Origin: an uncultured Paracoccaceae bacterium
GTDB lineage: Bacteria > Pseudomonadota > Alphaproteobacteria > Rhodobacterales > Rhodobacteraceae
NCBI GenBank assembly: GCA_947494445.1
Contig: CANLVD010000011.1
Coordinates: 1 to 64,000 of the forward strand
Length of the DNA: 64,000 nucleotides
Direction of reading: 5' to 3'
The notes beneath the pieces were generated by a model. The model did not search any database. It worked only from the letters and a program-made list of their open reading frames with translations, and was not told the origin of the DNA. Made by a program: the position numbers and the translations under genes. Numbering within the stretch: position 1 is the stretch's first letter; each line of letters opens with the position of its first letter. Shown piece by piece: positions 32,922 through 42,167 of this stretch.

Positions 32922-34607
32922 TCAGGAAGCCGCTATCGCTCCGTCGGGCCGATGGACCACAATCTGCTGAAACGGGATTTCCCAGCCATACTCGTTGGCA
33001 AGTTTCACAAGGCAACGCGCAAGCTCCCGTTCAAGCTCTTCAAACCGATGCGCTGATGTTCCGGCCACGTCGATTTCAACCTCGTAGTCCAGAGACGACC
33101 CTGCCGCGCGCAGAAATTCGACATCGACATTCCTCATCTCGGAGGGGTCAAGCAAGCTCTTGAAATGTCGCGACACGCCATCGCGCATCTGTGTGATGAT
33201 CTGGTCGACCGCCTTGTCCTGATGCCCGTATCCAATGCCAAACTCGACCTCAACCCGGTATCCATGAGACAGGTTTTCCGGATTTGCCGACAGGTAGTCA
33301 GCGGTCTGGTAGGTCGTCCGCGCACCACCCAGCAACTCGATCACCACCATCTCGGGGGTCTGCGCAACAACCTGTCCTGAATTGCCGTCCGACAGGCGCA
33401 CCCAATCCCCCTTTTCAGACGGGAACCACGCTTCATCCTCAGCCGCGGGCCGGGAATGCATGCCCACCAACTCCCGAACCGGAAGCGTGAATTCACCCCC
33501 ATCAAGCGCCGGATTGACCAGATCCGTGAAAAAACTCAGACGCGCCACGCGGTAAGGCACACCGTGAAACAGAACCCGCTCTCCCTCCTGCACCGCCCCG
33601 AGGTTGAGCAGCACCCACAACTGTTCGATCAGACGAGGCAGCATGCGGATCGTGACCCAGATCGCCGCCACGAACAGAAGCATTGCCAGACCAAGCAGAA
33701 GCCAGTCGTTTCGCGAATTGAAAACGGTAAGCATCGCACCGAAGCTTGCGATGATGGAAAAGACTGCAAAGAAGATGCCCCCCAGCCGCATTGCGAATGT
33801 CTTTTCCGCACCACTTCGTGCCAAAGTCCGATTGCCAAGATAAAGCAGCAGCCGGGCCCCGATCAGCACACCCAGAAACGAGCCGATGCCCATCAGCAAA
33901 CTGACAACGCGATCCCGGAAAAACACCTGAAAGGCCGAATTCACATTGCGCCCCACGGAATCACGCATCGTTTGCAGGTCAGCGATCCGCTGGGCGAGCG
34001 CCTCGACTTCAGCCTCATGCAGGGTACGCCGCTCCTGCCATTGTGCCAGTTCACGTTCAAGACGCCTGAGAATGTTTGCGTCCTTAACCTCGGAAATGGT
34101 GGCTTCGATGTTGGTGATGGCCAGTTCAGTGTCAGCAATTCTGCGCTTGGAGATTTCAAGATCGCGTCGTGTCCGCTCCAGTTCACGCGCATCATTGGTC
34201 GCCTCGTTCAGCACCAGAACGAAAGGTTCCACCAGATTTTGCATTTCCTGATTGAGATTGAACGCCTCATGATCCAGCGCCCTGTACCCGCGCTCGGACA
34301 CGCCACTGACAACCAGAGAAACCTGCTCCTGAACATCGCCCAACTCGGACCGAAGGCGCTCGATCTCGGCCACTGCCGCTTCATCATCGGATGGCGCATC
34401 ATTCAGCTCTGCAATCTGATCCTCAAGGCTTGCCTCAAGATCAAGCAGCGGTTGCAGGATGGCAGCAGAGTTTTGCGCGCGTTCGGCCAGTTCTTCAGCC
34501 GCAGTCCTGTCCGTCTGGCTGGTCGTTTGGGCACCTGCAGAATCGGCAAGACACTGGAACATCCAGAAGATCGCGCAAAACAGAAGGGGGACTGTGTTAA
34601 ATCGCAT
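32922..34607 (-). CDS. MscS-like mechanosensitive channel protein with N-terminal coiled coil
   Basis: A 561-residue membrane protein. Residues 1-27 are a signal peptide (ending AGAQ). Residues 35-230 are rich in Glu, Arg, Leu and Ala with heptad-like segments (LERTRRDLEISKRRIADTEL), so a long periplasmic coiled coil is likely. About four helices follow between 235 and 335 (VSLLMGIGSFLGVLIGARLL, IFFAVFSIIASFGAM, LLLGLAMLLFVAA). Then comes a small beta domain (LNLGAVQEGERVLFHGVPYRVARL) and an alpha/beta C-terminus, as in the large MscS homologues. The assignment is moderate because the pore helix has lost the usual Gly/Ala pattern. It stands alone. Confidence 0.65.
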   Translation of the reverse strand: MRFNTVPLLFCAIFWMFQCLADSAGAQTTSQTDRTAAEELAERAQNSAAILQPLLDLEASLEDQIAELNDAPSDDEAAVAEIERLRSELGDVQEQVSLVVSGVSERGYRALDHEAFNLNQEMQNLVEPFVLVLNEATNDARELERTRRDLEISKRRIADTELAITNIEATISEVKDANILRRLERELAQWQERRTLHEAEVEALAQRIADLQTMRDSVGRNVNSAFQVFFRDRVVSLLMGIGSFLGVLIGARLLLYLGNRTLARSGAEKTFAMRLGGIFFAVFSIIASFGAMLTVFNSRNDWLLLGLAMLLFVAAIWVTIRMLPRLIEQLWVLLNLGAVQEGERVLFHGVPYRVARLSFFTDLVNPALDGGEFTLPVRELVGMHSRPAAEDEAWFPSEKGDWVRLSDGNSGQVVAQTPEMVVIELLGGARTTYQTADYLSANPENLSHGYRVEVEFGIGYGHQDKAVDQIITQMRDGVSRHFKSLLDPSEMRNVDVEFLRAAGSSLDYEVEIDVAGTSAHRFEELERELARCLVKLANEYGWEIPFQQIVVHRPDGAIAAS

Positions 34608-34814
34608 CAGGTTGCCCCCAAGAATTCATTTTGCCGCTCCCGCACCAAAGGCTCTGCATTTCAGCAGGTCATTGATTGCTTCTGAAAATCGGATGTGGAG
34701 TCAAGGCCTTCATGCCCTGCATAACAGCAGGACCGGCTGAGAATTCCAGAAAGGATGCAAAGCCACTGGCCTTCGCGTGTTTAGTCAAACACCTCAGGCC
34801 GGATTATTGCCGTT

Positions 34815-35501
34815 TCAGGCAACCGTCACCGTCAGGCTGCCAAGGCCATCCACCGTCATGACCATGACATCGCCAGACGCCACAGGACCGACGCCCGAGG
34901 GGGTACCCGACTGGATGATGTCGCCCGGAGCCAGTTCAAAATACTCGCTGAGATACGAAATCATCTCAGGCACTTTCCAGATCATCTGGTTCAGATCACC
35001 TTCCTGCCGTGTCTCGCCATTCACGGTCATGGTCAACTGGCCTTCTGACAGATGCCCAACGGCCGAGACAGGATGAACCGGGCCACATGGGGCGGATCGC
35101 TCAAACGCTTTGCCGATCTCCCATGGCCGCCCCATCTTCTTCATCTGCCCCTGCAGATCACGCCGCGTCATGTCAAAGGAAAGACCGTAGCCATAGACGC
35201 ACTCAAGGGCGTTCTCGAGCGGAATGTTCGTGCCACCCGACTTCAGAGCCACATACATCTCTGCCTCGTGATGCACGTCAGAACTGTGTGGGGGATAGGG
35301 AAAAGTACCAGATGGGTCGAGATTGTCGGGGTTCTTCTGAAAGAAGAAAGGAGGCTCCCGATCAGGATCATGGCCCATCTCGATGGCGTGGGCTGCGTAG
35401 TTTCGACCAATGCAATAGACCCGTCGGACCGGAAACAGCGCGTCGGTTCCGTCAACCGGAAGGGCCACGGTTTCAGGGGCATCAATCACATAATTGGGCA
35501 T
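34815..35501 (-). CDS. Fumarylacetoacetate hydrolase-family protein (acylpyruvase-like)
   Basis: A 228-residue enzyme of the FAH fold. The N-terminus (MPNYVIDAPETVALPVDG) and YCIGRNYAAHAIEMGHD, EPPFFFQKNPDNL, DVHHEAEMYVAL (metal Glu pair) and SGTPSGVGPVASGD match fumarylpyruvate/acylpyruvate hydrolases and YcgM. These cleave a C-C bond in a 2,4-diketo acid, giving pyruvate and a carboxylic acid, typically at the end of gentisate or other aromatic pathways. No ring-cleavage gene is present here. It is divergent from a FadR-type regulator that probably controls both it and the importer beyond. Confidence 0.88.
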   Translation of the reverse strand: MPNYVIDAPETVALPVDGTDALFPVRRVYCIGRNYAAHAIEMGHDPDREPPFFFQKNPDNLDPSGTFPYPPHSSDVHHEAEMYVALKSGGTNIPLENALECVYGYGLSFDMTRRDLQGQMKKMGRPWEIGKAFERSAPCGPVHPVSAVGHLSEGQLTMTVNGETRQEGDLNQMIWKVPEMISYLSEYFELAPGDIIQSGTPSGVGPVASGDVMVMTVDGLGSLTVTVA

Positions 35502-35629
35502 CGGGCTCTCCGGTTTTGAACTGACATTTCACCTGACTAACCCACACCAATTTTCAAATCAATCCAAACCATTCTATGAAATATCGATTTTTTATATTGC
35601 AAAAACCTGAATATCGCCGCAGTCTGAGA

Positions 35630-35656
35630 CCAATTGGACCAAATTGGCTAACCAAT
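35630..35656. promoter_or_regulatory. Overlapping CCAAT/ATTGG palindromes before the FadR-type gene
   Basis: Three dyads sit in 27 bp: CCAATTGG (35630-35637), TTGGACCAA (35634-35642) and ATTGGCTAACCAAT (35643-35656). GntR regulators of the FadR branch commonly bind TGGT...ACCA-type dyads, so this is probably the operator of the adjacent regulator. It ends two bases before the ATG at 35659, leaving no room for a ribosome site. Confidence 0.5.
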
Positions 35657-35658
35657 CG

Positions 35659-36360
35659 ATGACGACTGCTGCGCTATCCAAACTTGATGCCCCGGACGCG
35701 ACCGACACGGTTGCGGAGTTGAGGGCCTTCATCAAATCCGGGCAGTACCGACCCGGTGACCGGCTTCCGTCCGAGCGTGATCTGATCGGGCGTCTGGGCA
35801 TCAGCCGCTCGGCACTGCGCAAGGCCTTCGATGCTCTGGAACGTGAAGGATCGATCTGGCGCCATGTTGGAAAAGGCACGTTCATTGCCTCGGACGGTCT
35901 CAAGGATGGCAATGGTTCGCTGGCGGATCTGATCCAGCAGGTCACACCTGTCGCTTTGATGCGCGCGCGCCTGTCGCTGGAACCGGCCATTGCCCGCGAA
36001 GCGGCCATCAATGCTTCAGGCGAATCCGTTTCGCGGCTGGACCTGATCCGACGCCGAACCCAGAAAGTCGAGACATGGGATGAATACGAAGCGCTCGACG
36101 ACCAGTTCCACCGCGCGGTCGGCCTCGCCTCGGAGAACGTGCTGCTTTTGTCCTTGTTTGATCATCTGAATGCTGTGCGACGCGGGGTGGCCTGGAACAC
36201 AGTGGTGCGCACATCCCTGCGCCCCCCGACTGATCACACCAGTTTTGCCGAGCATGACAGGATACTCGCCGCCATCGAAGCTCGGGACCCGTCGGCGGCC
36301 CATAAGGCCATGCAGACCCACTTGAGGTCGGTGGCTGACAGATTGTTTGGGGAGAATTGA
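35659..36360 (+). CDS. GntR-family regulator, FadR subfamily
   Basis: A 233-residue regulator. The winged helix occupies about residues 15-80 (ELRAFIKSGQYRPGDRLPSE, RLGISRSALRKAFDALERE, HVGKGTFIAS) and an all-helical FCD effector domain follows, with the metal-binding pattern RARLSLEPAIAREAA, DDQFHRAVG and the C-terminal HDRILAAIEARD with a later His. The ATG at 35659 lacks a Shine-Dalgarno sequence, and so does a TTG five codons earlier, so the transcript may be leaderless. It faces the FAH gene and precedes the importer genes on its own strand, so it probably regulates both. Confidence 0.88.
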   Translation: MTTAALSKLDAPDATDTVAELRAFIKSGQYRPGDRLPSERDLIGRLGISRSALRKAFDALEREGSIWRHVGKGTFIASDGLKDGNGSLADLIQQVTPVALMRARLSLEPAIAREAAINASGESVSRLDLIRRRTQKVETWDEYEALDDQFHRAVGLASENVLLLSLFDHLNAVRRGVAWNTVVRTSLRPPTDHTSFAEHDRILAAIEARDPSAAHKAMQTHLRSVADRLFGEN

Positions 36361-36447
36361 GCACACAGAACATTTCGATGCCGACCCAAGAGCGAAAAGC
36401 CATCACCGGCCCGAAATCAGAAACTTGAAAACTCTGGGAGGAGACAG

Positions 36448-37425
36448 ATGAAACATTTGCTTAGAAAGGCCCTGGGCGCTGCGGTTGCAATTCCCCTTGC
36501 CATAGGGCTGAGCGTCGGAGCGGCACAAGCCGAAAAGATCCGGATTGCCCTTGCTGAAACGCCTTCAGATGAACTGGCAGCTTTCTTTGTCGCGCTCGAT
36601 CGCGCCAAGGCCAATGGACTGGACTACGAGTGGACGGCGTTCTCGGATGAAGAACTTGCCATTCAGGCGGTTCTCAGCGGACAGATGGACATCGGTTTCG
36701 GCACTCCCTATGCGGCGATGCAGCGCTCGAAAGCACCAATCCGCATTCTGTTCCAGCTCTCAAAACTGAAATTCTTTCCCGTGACCACCAAGGCCTACAG
36801 CAAACTGGAAGATCTCAACGGAGAGCCGATTCTGCTGCACTCACGCGGTGGCGGAACGGATTCGATTGCCAATGTGATCGAAGATCGTCTGAGCATGAAG
36901 TTCGGTGACCGCTCCTACGTGCCCGGATCGTCCAACCGGGTGGCAGCCCTTCTGGGCGGTCGTGCAGATGCCACCATCATCGACTTGTCCAACAAGAACA
37001 AGCTCTTGCGCAGCGAAGCTGGCGCAAATTTCAACGTGCTTGAGATGTTCGACGTCGAAGCCAGCGATGAAGCTCTCTTCGGCAATCTCGACTGGATCAA
37101 GAGCAACGCAGATGACGTGCAGATCTTCGTCAACGCTCTGGTGAGCACGTGGCAGGACATGCACAAGGATCCAACCATGATCCGCCGGGAAACCAATCCG
37201 GACGGCCCGATCGGCCAGCTACCACCCGAGATCCTTGCCGAACTGGACGGCTTCTATGCTGATGCTGTCGAGGCCGGGCTCTATTCCCCCAATGGGGGCG
37301 GACGCACGGCAGCACAGGCGGATATGGAATGGTATTCGGCAGCCGGCCAACTTCAGGGTGAGCTCAGCGAGCTGAACATTGAAGATTTCTGGTATCTCGC
37401 ACCACTGGATGCAGCCAGCAACTGA
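36448..37425 (+). CDS. NMT1/THI5-type ABC transporter substrate-binding protein
   Basis: A 325-residue periplasmic protein with a signal peptide of about 28 residues (MKHLLRKALGAAVAIPLAIG, cleavage after AQA). The mature start EKIRIALAETPSDELAAFFVAL, the FSDEELAIQAVLSGQMDIGF segment and LEDLNGEPILLHSRGGGTDS fit the SsuA/TauA/NMT1 superfamily, which binds sulfonates, nitrate, pyrimidines or aromatic acids. A very good GGGAGGAGA site precedes the ATG. It leads a four-gene importer; the FAH-family neighbour hints at a keto or aromatic acid ligand, but this is a guess. Confidence 0.88.
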   Translation: MKHLLRKALGAAVAIPLAIGLSVGAAQAEKIRIALAETPSDELAAFFVALDRAKANGLDYEWTAFSDEELAIQAVLSGQMDIGFGTPYAAMQRSKAPIRILFQLSKLKFFPVTTKAYSKLEDLNGEPILLHSRGGGTDSIANVIEDRLSMKFGDRSYVPGSSNRVAALLGGRADATIIDLSNKNKLLRSEAGANFNVLEMFDVEASDEALFGNLDWIKSNADDVQIFVNALVSTWQDMHKDPTMIRRETNPDGPIGQLPPEILAELDGFYADAVEAGLYSPNGGGRTAAQADMEWYSAAGQLQGELSELNIEDFWYLAPLDAASN

Positions 37426-37437
37426 ACTGACAAACCG

Positions 37438-37466
37438 CTGCCGCGCCGTCAGAAATGGCGCGGCAG
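37438..37466 (+). repeat. Intercistronic hairpin overlapping the permease start
   Basis: CTGCCGCGCC (37438-37447) pairs perfectly with GGCGCGGCAG (37457-37466) around a 9-nt loop. It begins 12 bases after the binding-protein stop. The first possible permease ATG (37455) lies at the loop edge and would be masked, so either translation is limited by the hairpin or the true start is the ATG at 37494. Confidence 0.6.
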
Positions 37467-38255
37467 TTCACCCTTCTCAATGGACCAAGACCCATGGTGA
37501 ACCGAGCCTTTGTTCTGAAGATCGTCTCTGCGCTGATCCTGTTTGGCGCATGGGAAATCGCGGGCCGCATACCGGTCAGCCTGGCCTTTCCGACCTTTCT
37601 GGAGTCGATGAGCGCTCTGTTCAGCATGGCAGCAGACGGCACGCTTTGGCTGGCCTATGCCGAAACCCTGCAACCGCTTGTGGTCGGCATCGCAATCTCG
37701 GCTGTGCTTGGCATCGCGATCGGCCTTTGGGTCGGGCTCAACGACTTTTTTGACTGGCTGTTTTCGCCGATTTTCATTGTCATGCAGGCCGCACCCCTGG
37801 CTGCGCTGATCCCGCTTCTGGTGCTAGCCTACGGCATTGGCCTTACCTCAAAGGTTCTGGTGGTCTGCATCATGGCGATGCCCGTGATCGTGCTGAATAC
37901 CGCAGGCGCTGTGCGCAACACACCGGAATCCATGAAGGAAATGGGACGCGCTTATCTGGCTACGGATCTGGCCATCGTCCTGAAAATCGTGATCCCAGCC
38001 GCCTCTCCGGTGATTTTTGCCGGTCTGCGCCTTGGCATATCGGCAGGTTTCATCGGCGCGATCCTTGCCGAATTGAAAATCACGCCCACCGGCGTTGGCG
38101 ACATCATCACCTACAGCCGCTCTATCGCGGATTACCCTTCCATGTATGCGGCCATCTTCTCGATCATTCTTCTCGCGGTTCTGTTCCTGAACCTGCTGGA
38201 AAAAACCGAAACCGTTCTCTTCAAAGGAAATCAACGTGGCTATGTCTCAGACTAA
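37455..38255 (+). CDS. ABC transporter permease (SsuC/TauC type), first
   Basis: An inner-membrane permease of 266 residues, or 253 if translation starts at the ATG at 37494, where the conserved N-terminus (VNRAFVLKIVSALILFGAWE) begins. I cannot decide, as neither start has a good ribosome site. About six helices follow, with the binding-protein-dependent transport loop KEMGRAYLATDLAIVLKIVI taking the EAA position. Its last 20 bases overlap the ATPase gene. A second, different permease is encoded after the ATPase, so the channel is probably a heterodimer. Confidence 0.88.
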   Translation: MARQFTLLNGPRPMVNRAFVLKIVSALILFGAWEIAGRIPVSLAFPTFLESMSALFSMAADGTLWLAYAETLQPLVVGIAISAVLGIAIGLWVGLNDFFDWLFSPIFIVMQAAPLAALIPLLVLAYGIGLTSKVLVVCIMAMPVIVLNTAGAVRNTPESMKEMGRAYLATDLAIVLKIVIPAASPVIFAGLRLGISAGFIGAILAELKITPTGVGDIITYSRSIADYPSMYAAIFSIILLAVLFLNLLEKTETVLFKGNQRGYVSD

Positions 38256-39039
38256 AATGGCCGTCGCCGAGGCCGATGGAGTCCTTGAAAGCGCGGTTTC
38301 AACGCGGAATATCTCCAAGAATTACGGCGAGGTGGAAGCCCTGCGCGATCTGTCGCTGGAGTTTCCTCGCGGTCAACTGACCTCGCTTCTTGGCCCCTCG
38401 GGCTGTGGAAAGACCACGCTTCTGAAGATCATCGCAGGCCTGCTTGAGCCAACATCCGGCGAAGTTGAAGTCAACGGCTCGAAAGTGACCGGGCCCGGAC
38501 CCGACCGCGCCTTCGTCTTTCAGGATTTCGCGCTTCTGCCATGGGCAAGTGTGATCCGCAATGTCTCCTTCGGGCTTGAGATGCGCGGAGTGGCCAAATC
38601 AGAACGCGAAGCCATCGCCGAGCGCTACATCCGAGAGGTTGGGCTTGCCGGGTTCGAACACGCCTACCCCCATGAATTGTCGGGCGGCATGCGCCAGCGG
38701 GTTGGTCTTGCACGCGCGCTATCCGTGGACTCACAAGTCCTGTTGATGGACGAGCCGTTTTCCGCCGTTGACGAACAGACCCGCCGCAAGTTTCAGGAAG
38801 ACCTGCTCGGCCTTGTGCAGAACGAGAACAAGACCTTCATCTTTGTCACCCATTCCATCGAGGAAGCGGTCTATGTCTCTGACCAGATCGCCATTCTACT
38901 GCCACGCCCTAGTCGCGTGTCCGAGATCATCCGTCCCTCGGGCTTTCGCAACAAGGGTGTCGATAACATTCGCCGCGACCCCGAATACCTCGACATTGTT
39001 GACGAGATCTGGGCCTCGCTGCGCACCTATGTGGAATAA
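38236..39039 (+). CDS. ABC transporter ATP-binding protein (SsuB/TauB type)
   Basis: A 267-residue ATPase of the nitrate/sulfonate/taurine class. Walker A is GPSGCGKTT, the Q-loop is FVFQDFALLPWASV with the Trp typical of this class, the signature is LSGGMRQRVGLARAL, Walker B is LLMDEPFSAVD and the switch is FVTHSIEEAVYVSD. The start is GTG at 38236 with AAAGGAAA ahead of it; an ATG lies two codons in. It sits between the two permease genes. Confidence 0.92.
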   Translation: MAMSQTKMAVAEADGVLESAVSTRNISKNYGEVEALRDLSLEFPRGQLTSLLGPSGCGKTTLLKIIAGLLEPTSGEVEVNGSKVTGPGPDRAFVFQDFALLPWASVIRNVSFGLEMRGVAKSEREAIAERYIREVGLAGFEHAYPHELSGGMRQRVGLARALSVDSQVLLMDEPFSAVDEQTRRKFQEDLLGLVQNENKTFIFVTHSIEEAVYVSDQIAILLPRPSRVSEIIRPSGFRNKGVDNIRRDPEYLDIVDEIWASLRTYVE

Positions 39040-39042
39040 GCC

Positions 39043-39795
39043 ATGAAACTCTTTGGATACCGTCTGCCGGGCATGTCATCCCTGATCATCTGGGGGCTGT
39101 TGTGGGAGATCGTCGGTCAGCTTGGTCTGACCTTTTTCGTCCCGCCCCTCTCGGAAGTGATCGTCACGCTATACGAGGTGATCCAGACCTCTGCCTTCCA
39201 GAAGGCCCTGTTCGAAACGGCCTATGCCTTTCTGGCCGGAGTGTTTTTTGCCATCATTATCGGCATACCCACAGGCATTCTGATGGGGCGCACAAGACTG
39301 CTGGATGAATTGCTGCTGCCTTGGGTCAACGTCTTTCTCAGCGCGCCTCTCACGGCACTTGTGCCGGTGCTGATGGTGCTCTTTGGCTTTGGCATGAAGG
39401 CGATCATCATCACAACAACCCTGTTTGCGATCTGGATCATCATCCTGAACTCCCGCGCAGGCGTAAAGCAGATCAACCGCTCACTGGTCGAGATGGCCCA
39501 CAGCTTCGGCGCGTCTCCCACGGATGCATTCTTCAAGATTTACCTTTGGGCGGCCCTGCCCGAGATCCTGGGCGGTGTGCGCATCGGCATCATTCGGGCG
39601 GTAAAGGGCGTGATCATCGGCCAGCTTCTGATCTCGATTGTCGGGTTTGGGGCCCTGTTCGAATTGTACTCGGCCAACTTCCTGATGGGGCATTTCTGGG
39701 CTGTTCTGATCGTCCTCTTTGCTCTTGCTTTCACAATTTCGGAGTTCCTTGCCTATCTTGAACGTCGCGTGGCCTACTACGCAGCCAAAAGGTAG
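39043..39795 (+). CDS. ABC transporter permease (SsuC/TauC type), second
   Basis: A 250-residue permease, six helices, beginning MKLFGYRLPGMSSLIIWGLL. The central region holds GIPTGILMGRTRLLDELLLP, and the ATPase-docking loop is LVEMAHSFGASPTDAFFKIY. It differs clearly from the first permease, which is unusual for this family, where a homodimer is the rule; two-permease versions occur in some aromatic and pyrimidine importers. It starts three bases after the ATPase stop and closes the operon. Confidence 0.9.
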   Translation: MKLFGYRLPGMSSLIIWGLLWEIVGQLGLTFFVPPLSEVIVTLYEVIQTSAFQKALFETAYAFLAGVFFAIIIGIPTGILMGRTRLLDELLLPWVNVFLSAPLTALVPVLMVLFGFGMKAIIITTTLFAIWIIILNSRAGVKQINRSLVEMAHSFGASPTDAFFKIYLWAALPEILGGVRIGIIRAVKGVIIGQLLISIVGFGALFELYSANFLMGHFWAVLIVLFALAFTISEFLAYLERRVAYYAAKR

Positions 39796-39838
39796 AAACC
39801 CCGCTGAAACTAGTGAAATTGGTCGGATTTGTCGCACC

Positions 39839-39855
39839 GTATACGACGGTATACT
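39839..39855 (+). promoter_or_regulatory. GTATAC repeat and candidate -10 upstream of icd
   Basis: Two GTATAC hexamers (39839-39844, 39849-39854), each self-palindromic, lie four bases apart. The second provides TATACT (39850-39855), one mismatch from a -10 consensus, 60 bp before the icd start. No good -35 is visible at 16-18 bp, so an activator may be needed. Confidence 0.35.
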
Positions 39856-39914
39856 ATCGACGCACCGCAGCGCATCAGCTATGAAACCCCCACACACGTC
39901 ATTGGGAGCATTTG

Positions 39915-42104
39915 ATGTCCGACATTATCTACACGAAGGTGGACGAAGCACCGGAACTGGCCTCCGCTTCGTTTCTGCCGATCATTCAGAAATTCGCAGC
40001 CGCAGCCGGTGTGACCGTGGGAACAAAGGACATCAGCCTAGCAGGGCGTATCCTTGCCACCTTCCCGGAGCATCTAAACACAGACCAGCAACAGTCCGAT
40101 GATCTTGCCGAACTGGGCCGTCTGGTGAAAACGGCCGAGGCCAATGTCATCAAATTGCCAAACATCTCGGCCTCGGTGCCACAGCTTGTGGCCGCGATCA
40201 AAGAGCTTCAGTCCCAGGGTTACGCCCTGCCCGACTACCCCGAAGCGCCAGATACCGACGCTGACAAGGCTGTGCGCGCAAAATACGACGGGATCAAAGG
40301 ATCGGCTGTGAACCCGGTCCTGCGCGAAGGCAACTCGGACCGCCGCGCCGCCAAGGCTGTGAAAAGCTTTGCGCAGAAAAACCCGCACCGGATGGGAGAC
40401 TGGACTGCCGACAGCAAGACCCATGTCTCATCGATGTCGGGCAATGACTTCTTCTCCAATGAAGCATCCCGCACTCTCAGCCGTGACACAGTTGCCAAGA
40501 TCGTGCTTGAAACCGCATCTGGCGAGATGGTCCTGAAAGAGGGTATCTCCTACCCCGCAGGCACCGTGGTCGATGCAACCTTCATGAGCGTGGCAGCGCT
40601 GAAAGAATTCCTCGCCTCAGAGGTTGAGAAGACAAAAGCCAAAGGTGTTCTGTTCTCGCTGCACCTGAAATCGACCATGATGAAGGTCTCCGATCCGATC
40701 ATTTTCGGCCATGGCGTCAAAGCTTTTCTAGCCCCGGTGTTCGAGGCCCATGGTGCGGCCATGGCTGAGCTGGGCGTTAACCCGAATTCGGGCCTCGGCG
40801 ATCTGCTGGAGCGCGTGAAGGACAACGCCGCCATCATGGCCGATATCGAGGCCTGCATGGCAGACCGCCCACCGATGTATATGGTCGATAGCGACCGCGG
40901 TATCACGAACCTGCATGTCTCCTCCGATGTCATCATCGACGCTTCCATGCCCGCTCTGATCCGCGCTGGTGGCAAGGGCTGGGGACCCGACGGCAAGGAA
41001 GCTGACACCAATTGCGTCATTCCCGACAATTCCTACGCGCCGGTCTATGACGAGACGATCAAGTTCTTCAAAGAGAACGGCAAACTGAACCCGGCCACCG
41101 CCGGAACTGTTCAGAACATCGGCCTGATGGCACAGAAGGCCGAGGAATACGGCTCTCACCCCACCACATTCGAGGTGCCTGAAGCGGGCACGGTGCGGAT
41201 GATTTCAGACGATGGCTCGGTTCTGCACGAGCATGTGGTTGAGGCAGGCGACATCTGGCGTTCCGCATCCACCCGCAAAGCCCCGATCGAGGATTGGGTA
41301 AACCTTGCCATCTCGCGCCAGAAGGCCGAGGGCTGCCGGGCAATCTTCTGGCTCAATGAAACCCGTGCCCACGACGCCGAATTGATCGCTTACGTCAAAC
41401 CGATCCTTGAAGCACAAGGTGTGGCCGACAAGTTCGAGATCATGGCCCCACGAGAGGCCACACGGGCATCGTTTGAGACAATCACCGAGGGCAAGAACGC
41501 CATCGCCGTCTCGGGCAACGTACTGCGCGACTATCTTACCGATCTGTTCCCAATTCTCGAACTGGCAACCTCTGCCAAGATGCTGTCCATCGTCAAACTG
41601 ATGAACGGCGGTGGCCTGTTCGAGACCGGCGCCGGGGGTTCCGCACCAAAGCATGTTCAGCAACTGGCTGAGGAAAACCACCTGCGTTGGGACAGTCTTG
41701 GAGAGTTCTGTGCGCTTGGCGAAAGCCTGATGTTCCTTGCGGACAGCAAAGGCAATGAGAAGGCACGCGTTCTGGGCAGGGCGGTCGAGGACGCAACACA
41801 GGGAATTCTCGACCACAGCCGCTCACCATCGCGCAAGGTTGGTGAACCTGACAACCGCGACAGCCACTATTGGTTTGCGCGTTACTGGGCAGACGCCTTG
41901 GCAGCACAATCGCAGGATGGGGAACTTTCGGCGCATTTCACACCACTCGCAGAAGCGCTTGCCGCCAATGAAGAGGCGATCCTCGCAGAGTTGCTCAGCG
42001 TTCAGGGTCCGCCTGCTGACCTTGGTGGATACTACCGCACGGACGCGGCCAAAACCGCTGCGGTCATGCGCCCGTCCAAGACCTTGAATGATATCATGGG
42101 CTAG
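39915..42104 (+). CDS. icd: Isocitrate dehydrogenase, NADP-dependent, monomeric type
   Basis: A 729-residue enzyme of the monomeric IDH family (type II, about 740 residues in Corynebacterium and Azotobacter), which converts isocitrate to 2-oxoglutarate, CO2 and NADPH. Diagnostic segments include [74 protein letters not shown] and [14 protein letters not shown]. The ATG at 39915 has GGGAG six bases ahead; a TTG one codon earlier is discounted. It is monocistronic, with its own terminator. This form is unrelated in sequence to the usual dimeric enzyme of alphaproteobacteria. Confidence 0.96.
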   Translation: MSDIIYTKVDEAPELASASFLPIIQKFAAAAGVTVGTKDISLAGRILATFPEHLNTDQQQSDDLAELGRLVKTAEANVIKLPNISASVPQLVAAIKELQSQGYALPDYPEAPDTDADKAVRAKYDGIKGSAVNPVLREGNSDRRAAKAVKSFAQKNPHRMGDWTADSKTHVSSMSGNDFFSNEASRTLSRDTVAKIVLETASGEMVLKEGISYPAGTVVDATFMSVAALKEFLASEVEKTKAKGVLFSLHLKSTMMKVSDPIIFGHGVKAFLAPVFEAHGAAMAELGVNPNSGLGDLLERVKDNAAIMADIEACMADRPPMYMVDSDRGITNLHVSSDVIIDASMPALIRAGGKGWGPDGKEADTNCVIPDNSYAPVYDETIKFFKENGKLNPATAGTVQNIGLMAQKAEEYGSHPTTFEVPEAGTVRMISDDGSVLHEHVVEAGDIWRSASTRKAPIEDWVNLAISRQKAEGCRAIFWLNETRAHDAELIAYVKPILEAQGVADKFEIMAPREATRASFETITEGKNAIAVSGNVLRDYLTDLFPILELATSAKMLSIVKLMNGGGLFETGAGGSAPKHVQQLAEENHLRWDSLGEFCALGESLMFLADSKGNEKARVLGRAVEDATQGILDHSRSPSRKVGEPDNRDSHYWFARYWADALAAQSQDGELSAHFTPLAEALAANEEAILAELLSVQGPPADLGGYYRTDAAKTAAVMRPSKTLNDIMG

Positions 42105-42121
42105 CGTCTACAGTTTGATGT

Positions 42122-42150
42122 GGTTGCGCGCCGGGTTCTGGCGCGCAACC
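42122..42150. terminator. Terminator hairpin after icd
   Basis: GGTTGCGCGCC (42122-42132) pairs perfectly with GGCGCGCAACC (42140-42150) over a 7-nt loop and is followed by GTTT. It lies between the convergent icd and LysR genes and can serve both. Confidence 0.7.
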
Positions 42151-42167
42151 GTTTACACCAGCACCCT

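Noticed and set aside
33456-34685. 409-codon plus-strand frame opposite the MscS-like gene
   Set aside because: Antisense shadow; composition rich in Gln, Arg and His with no domain.
36361-36447. Possible TPP riboswitch before the NMT1/THI5-type binding-protein gene
   Set aside because: The leader is only 87 bp and lacks the conserved CTGAGA and related thi-box elements.
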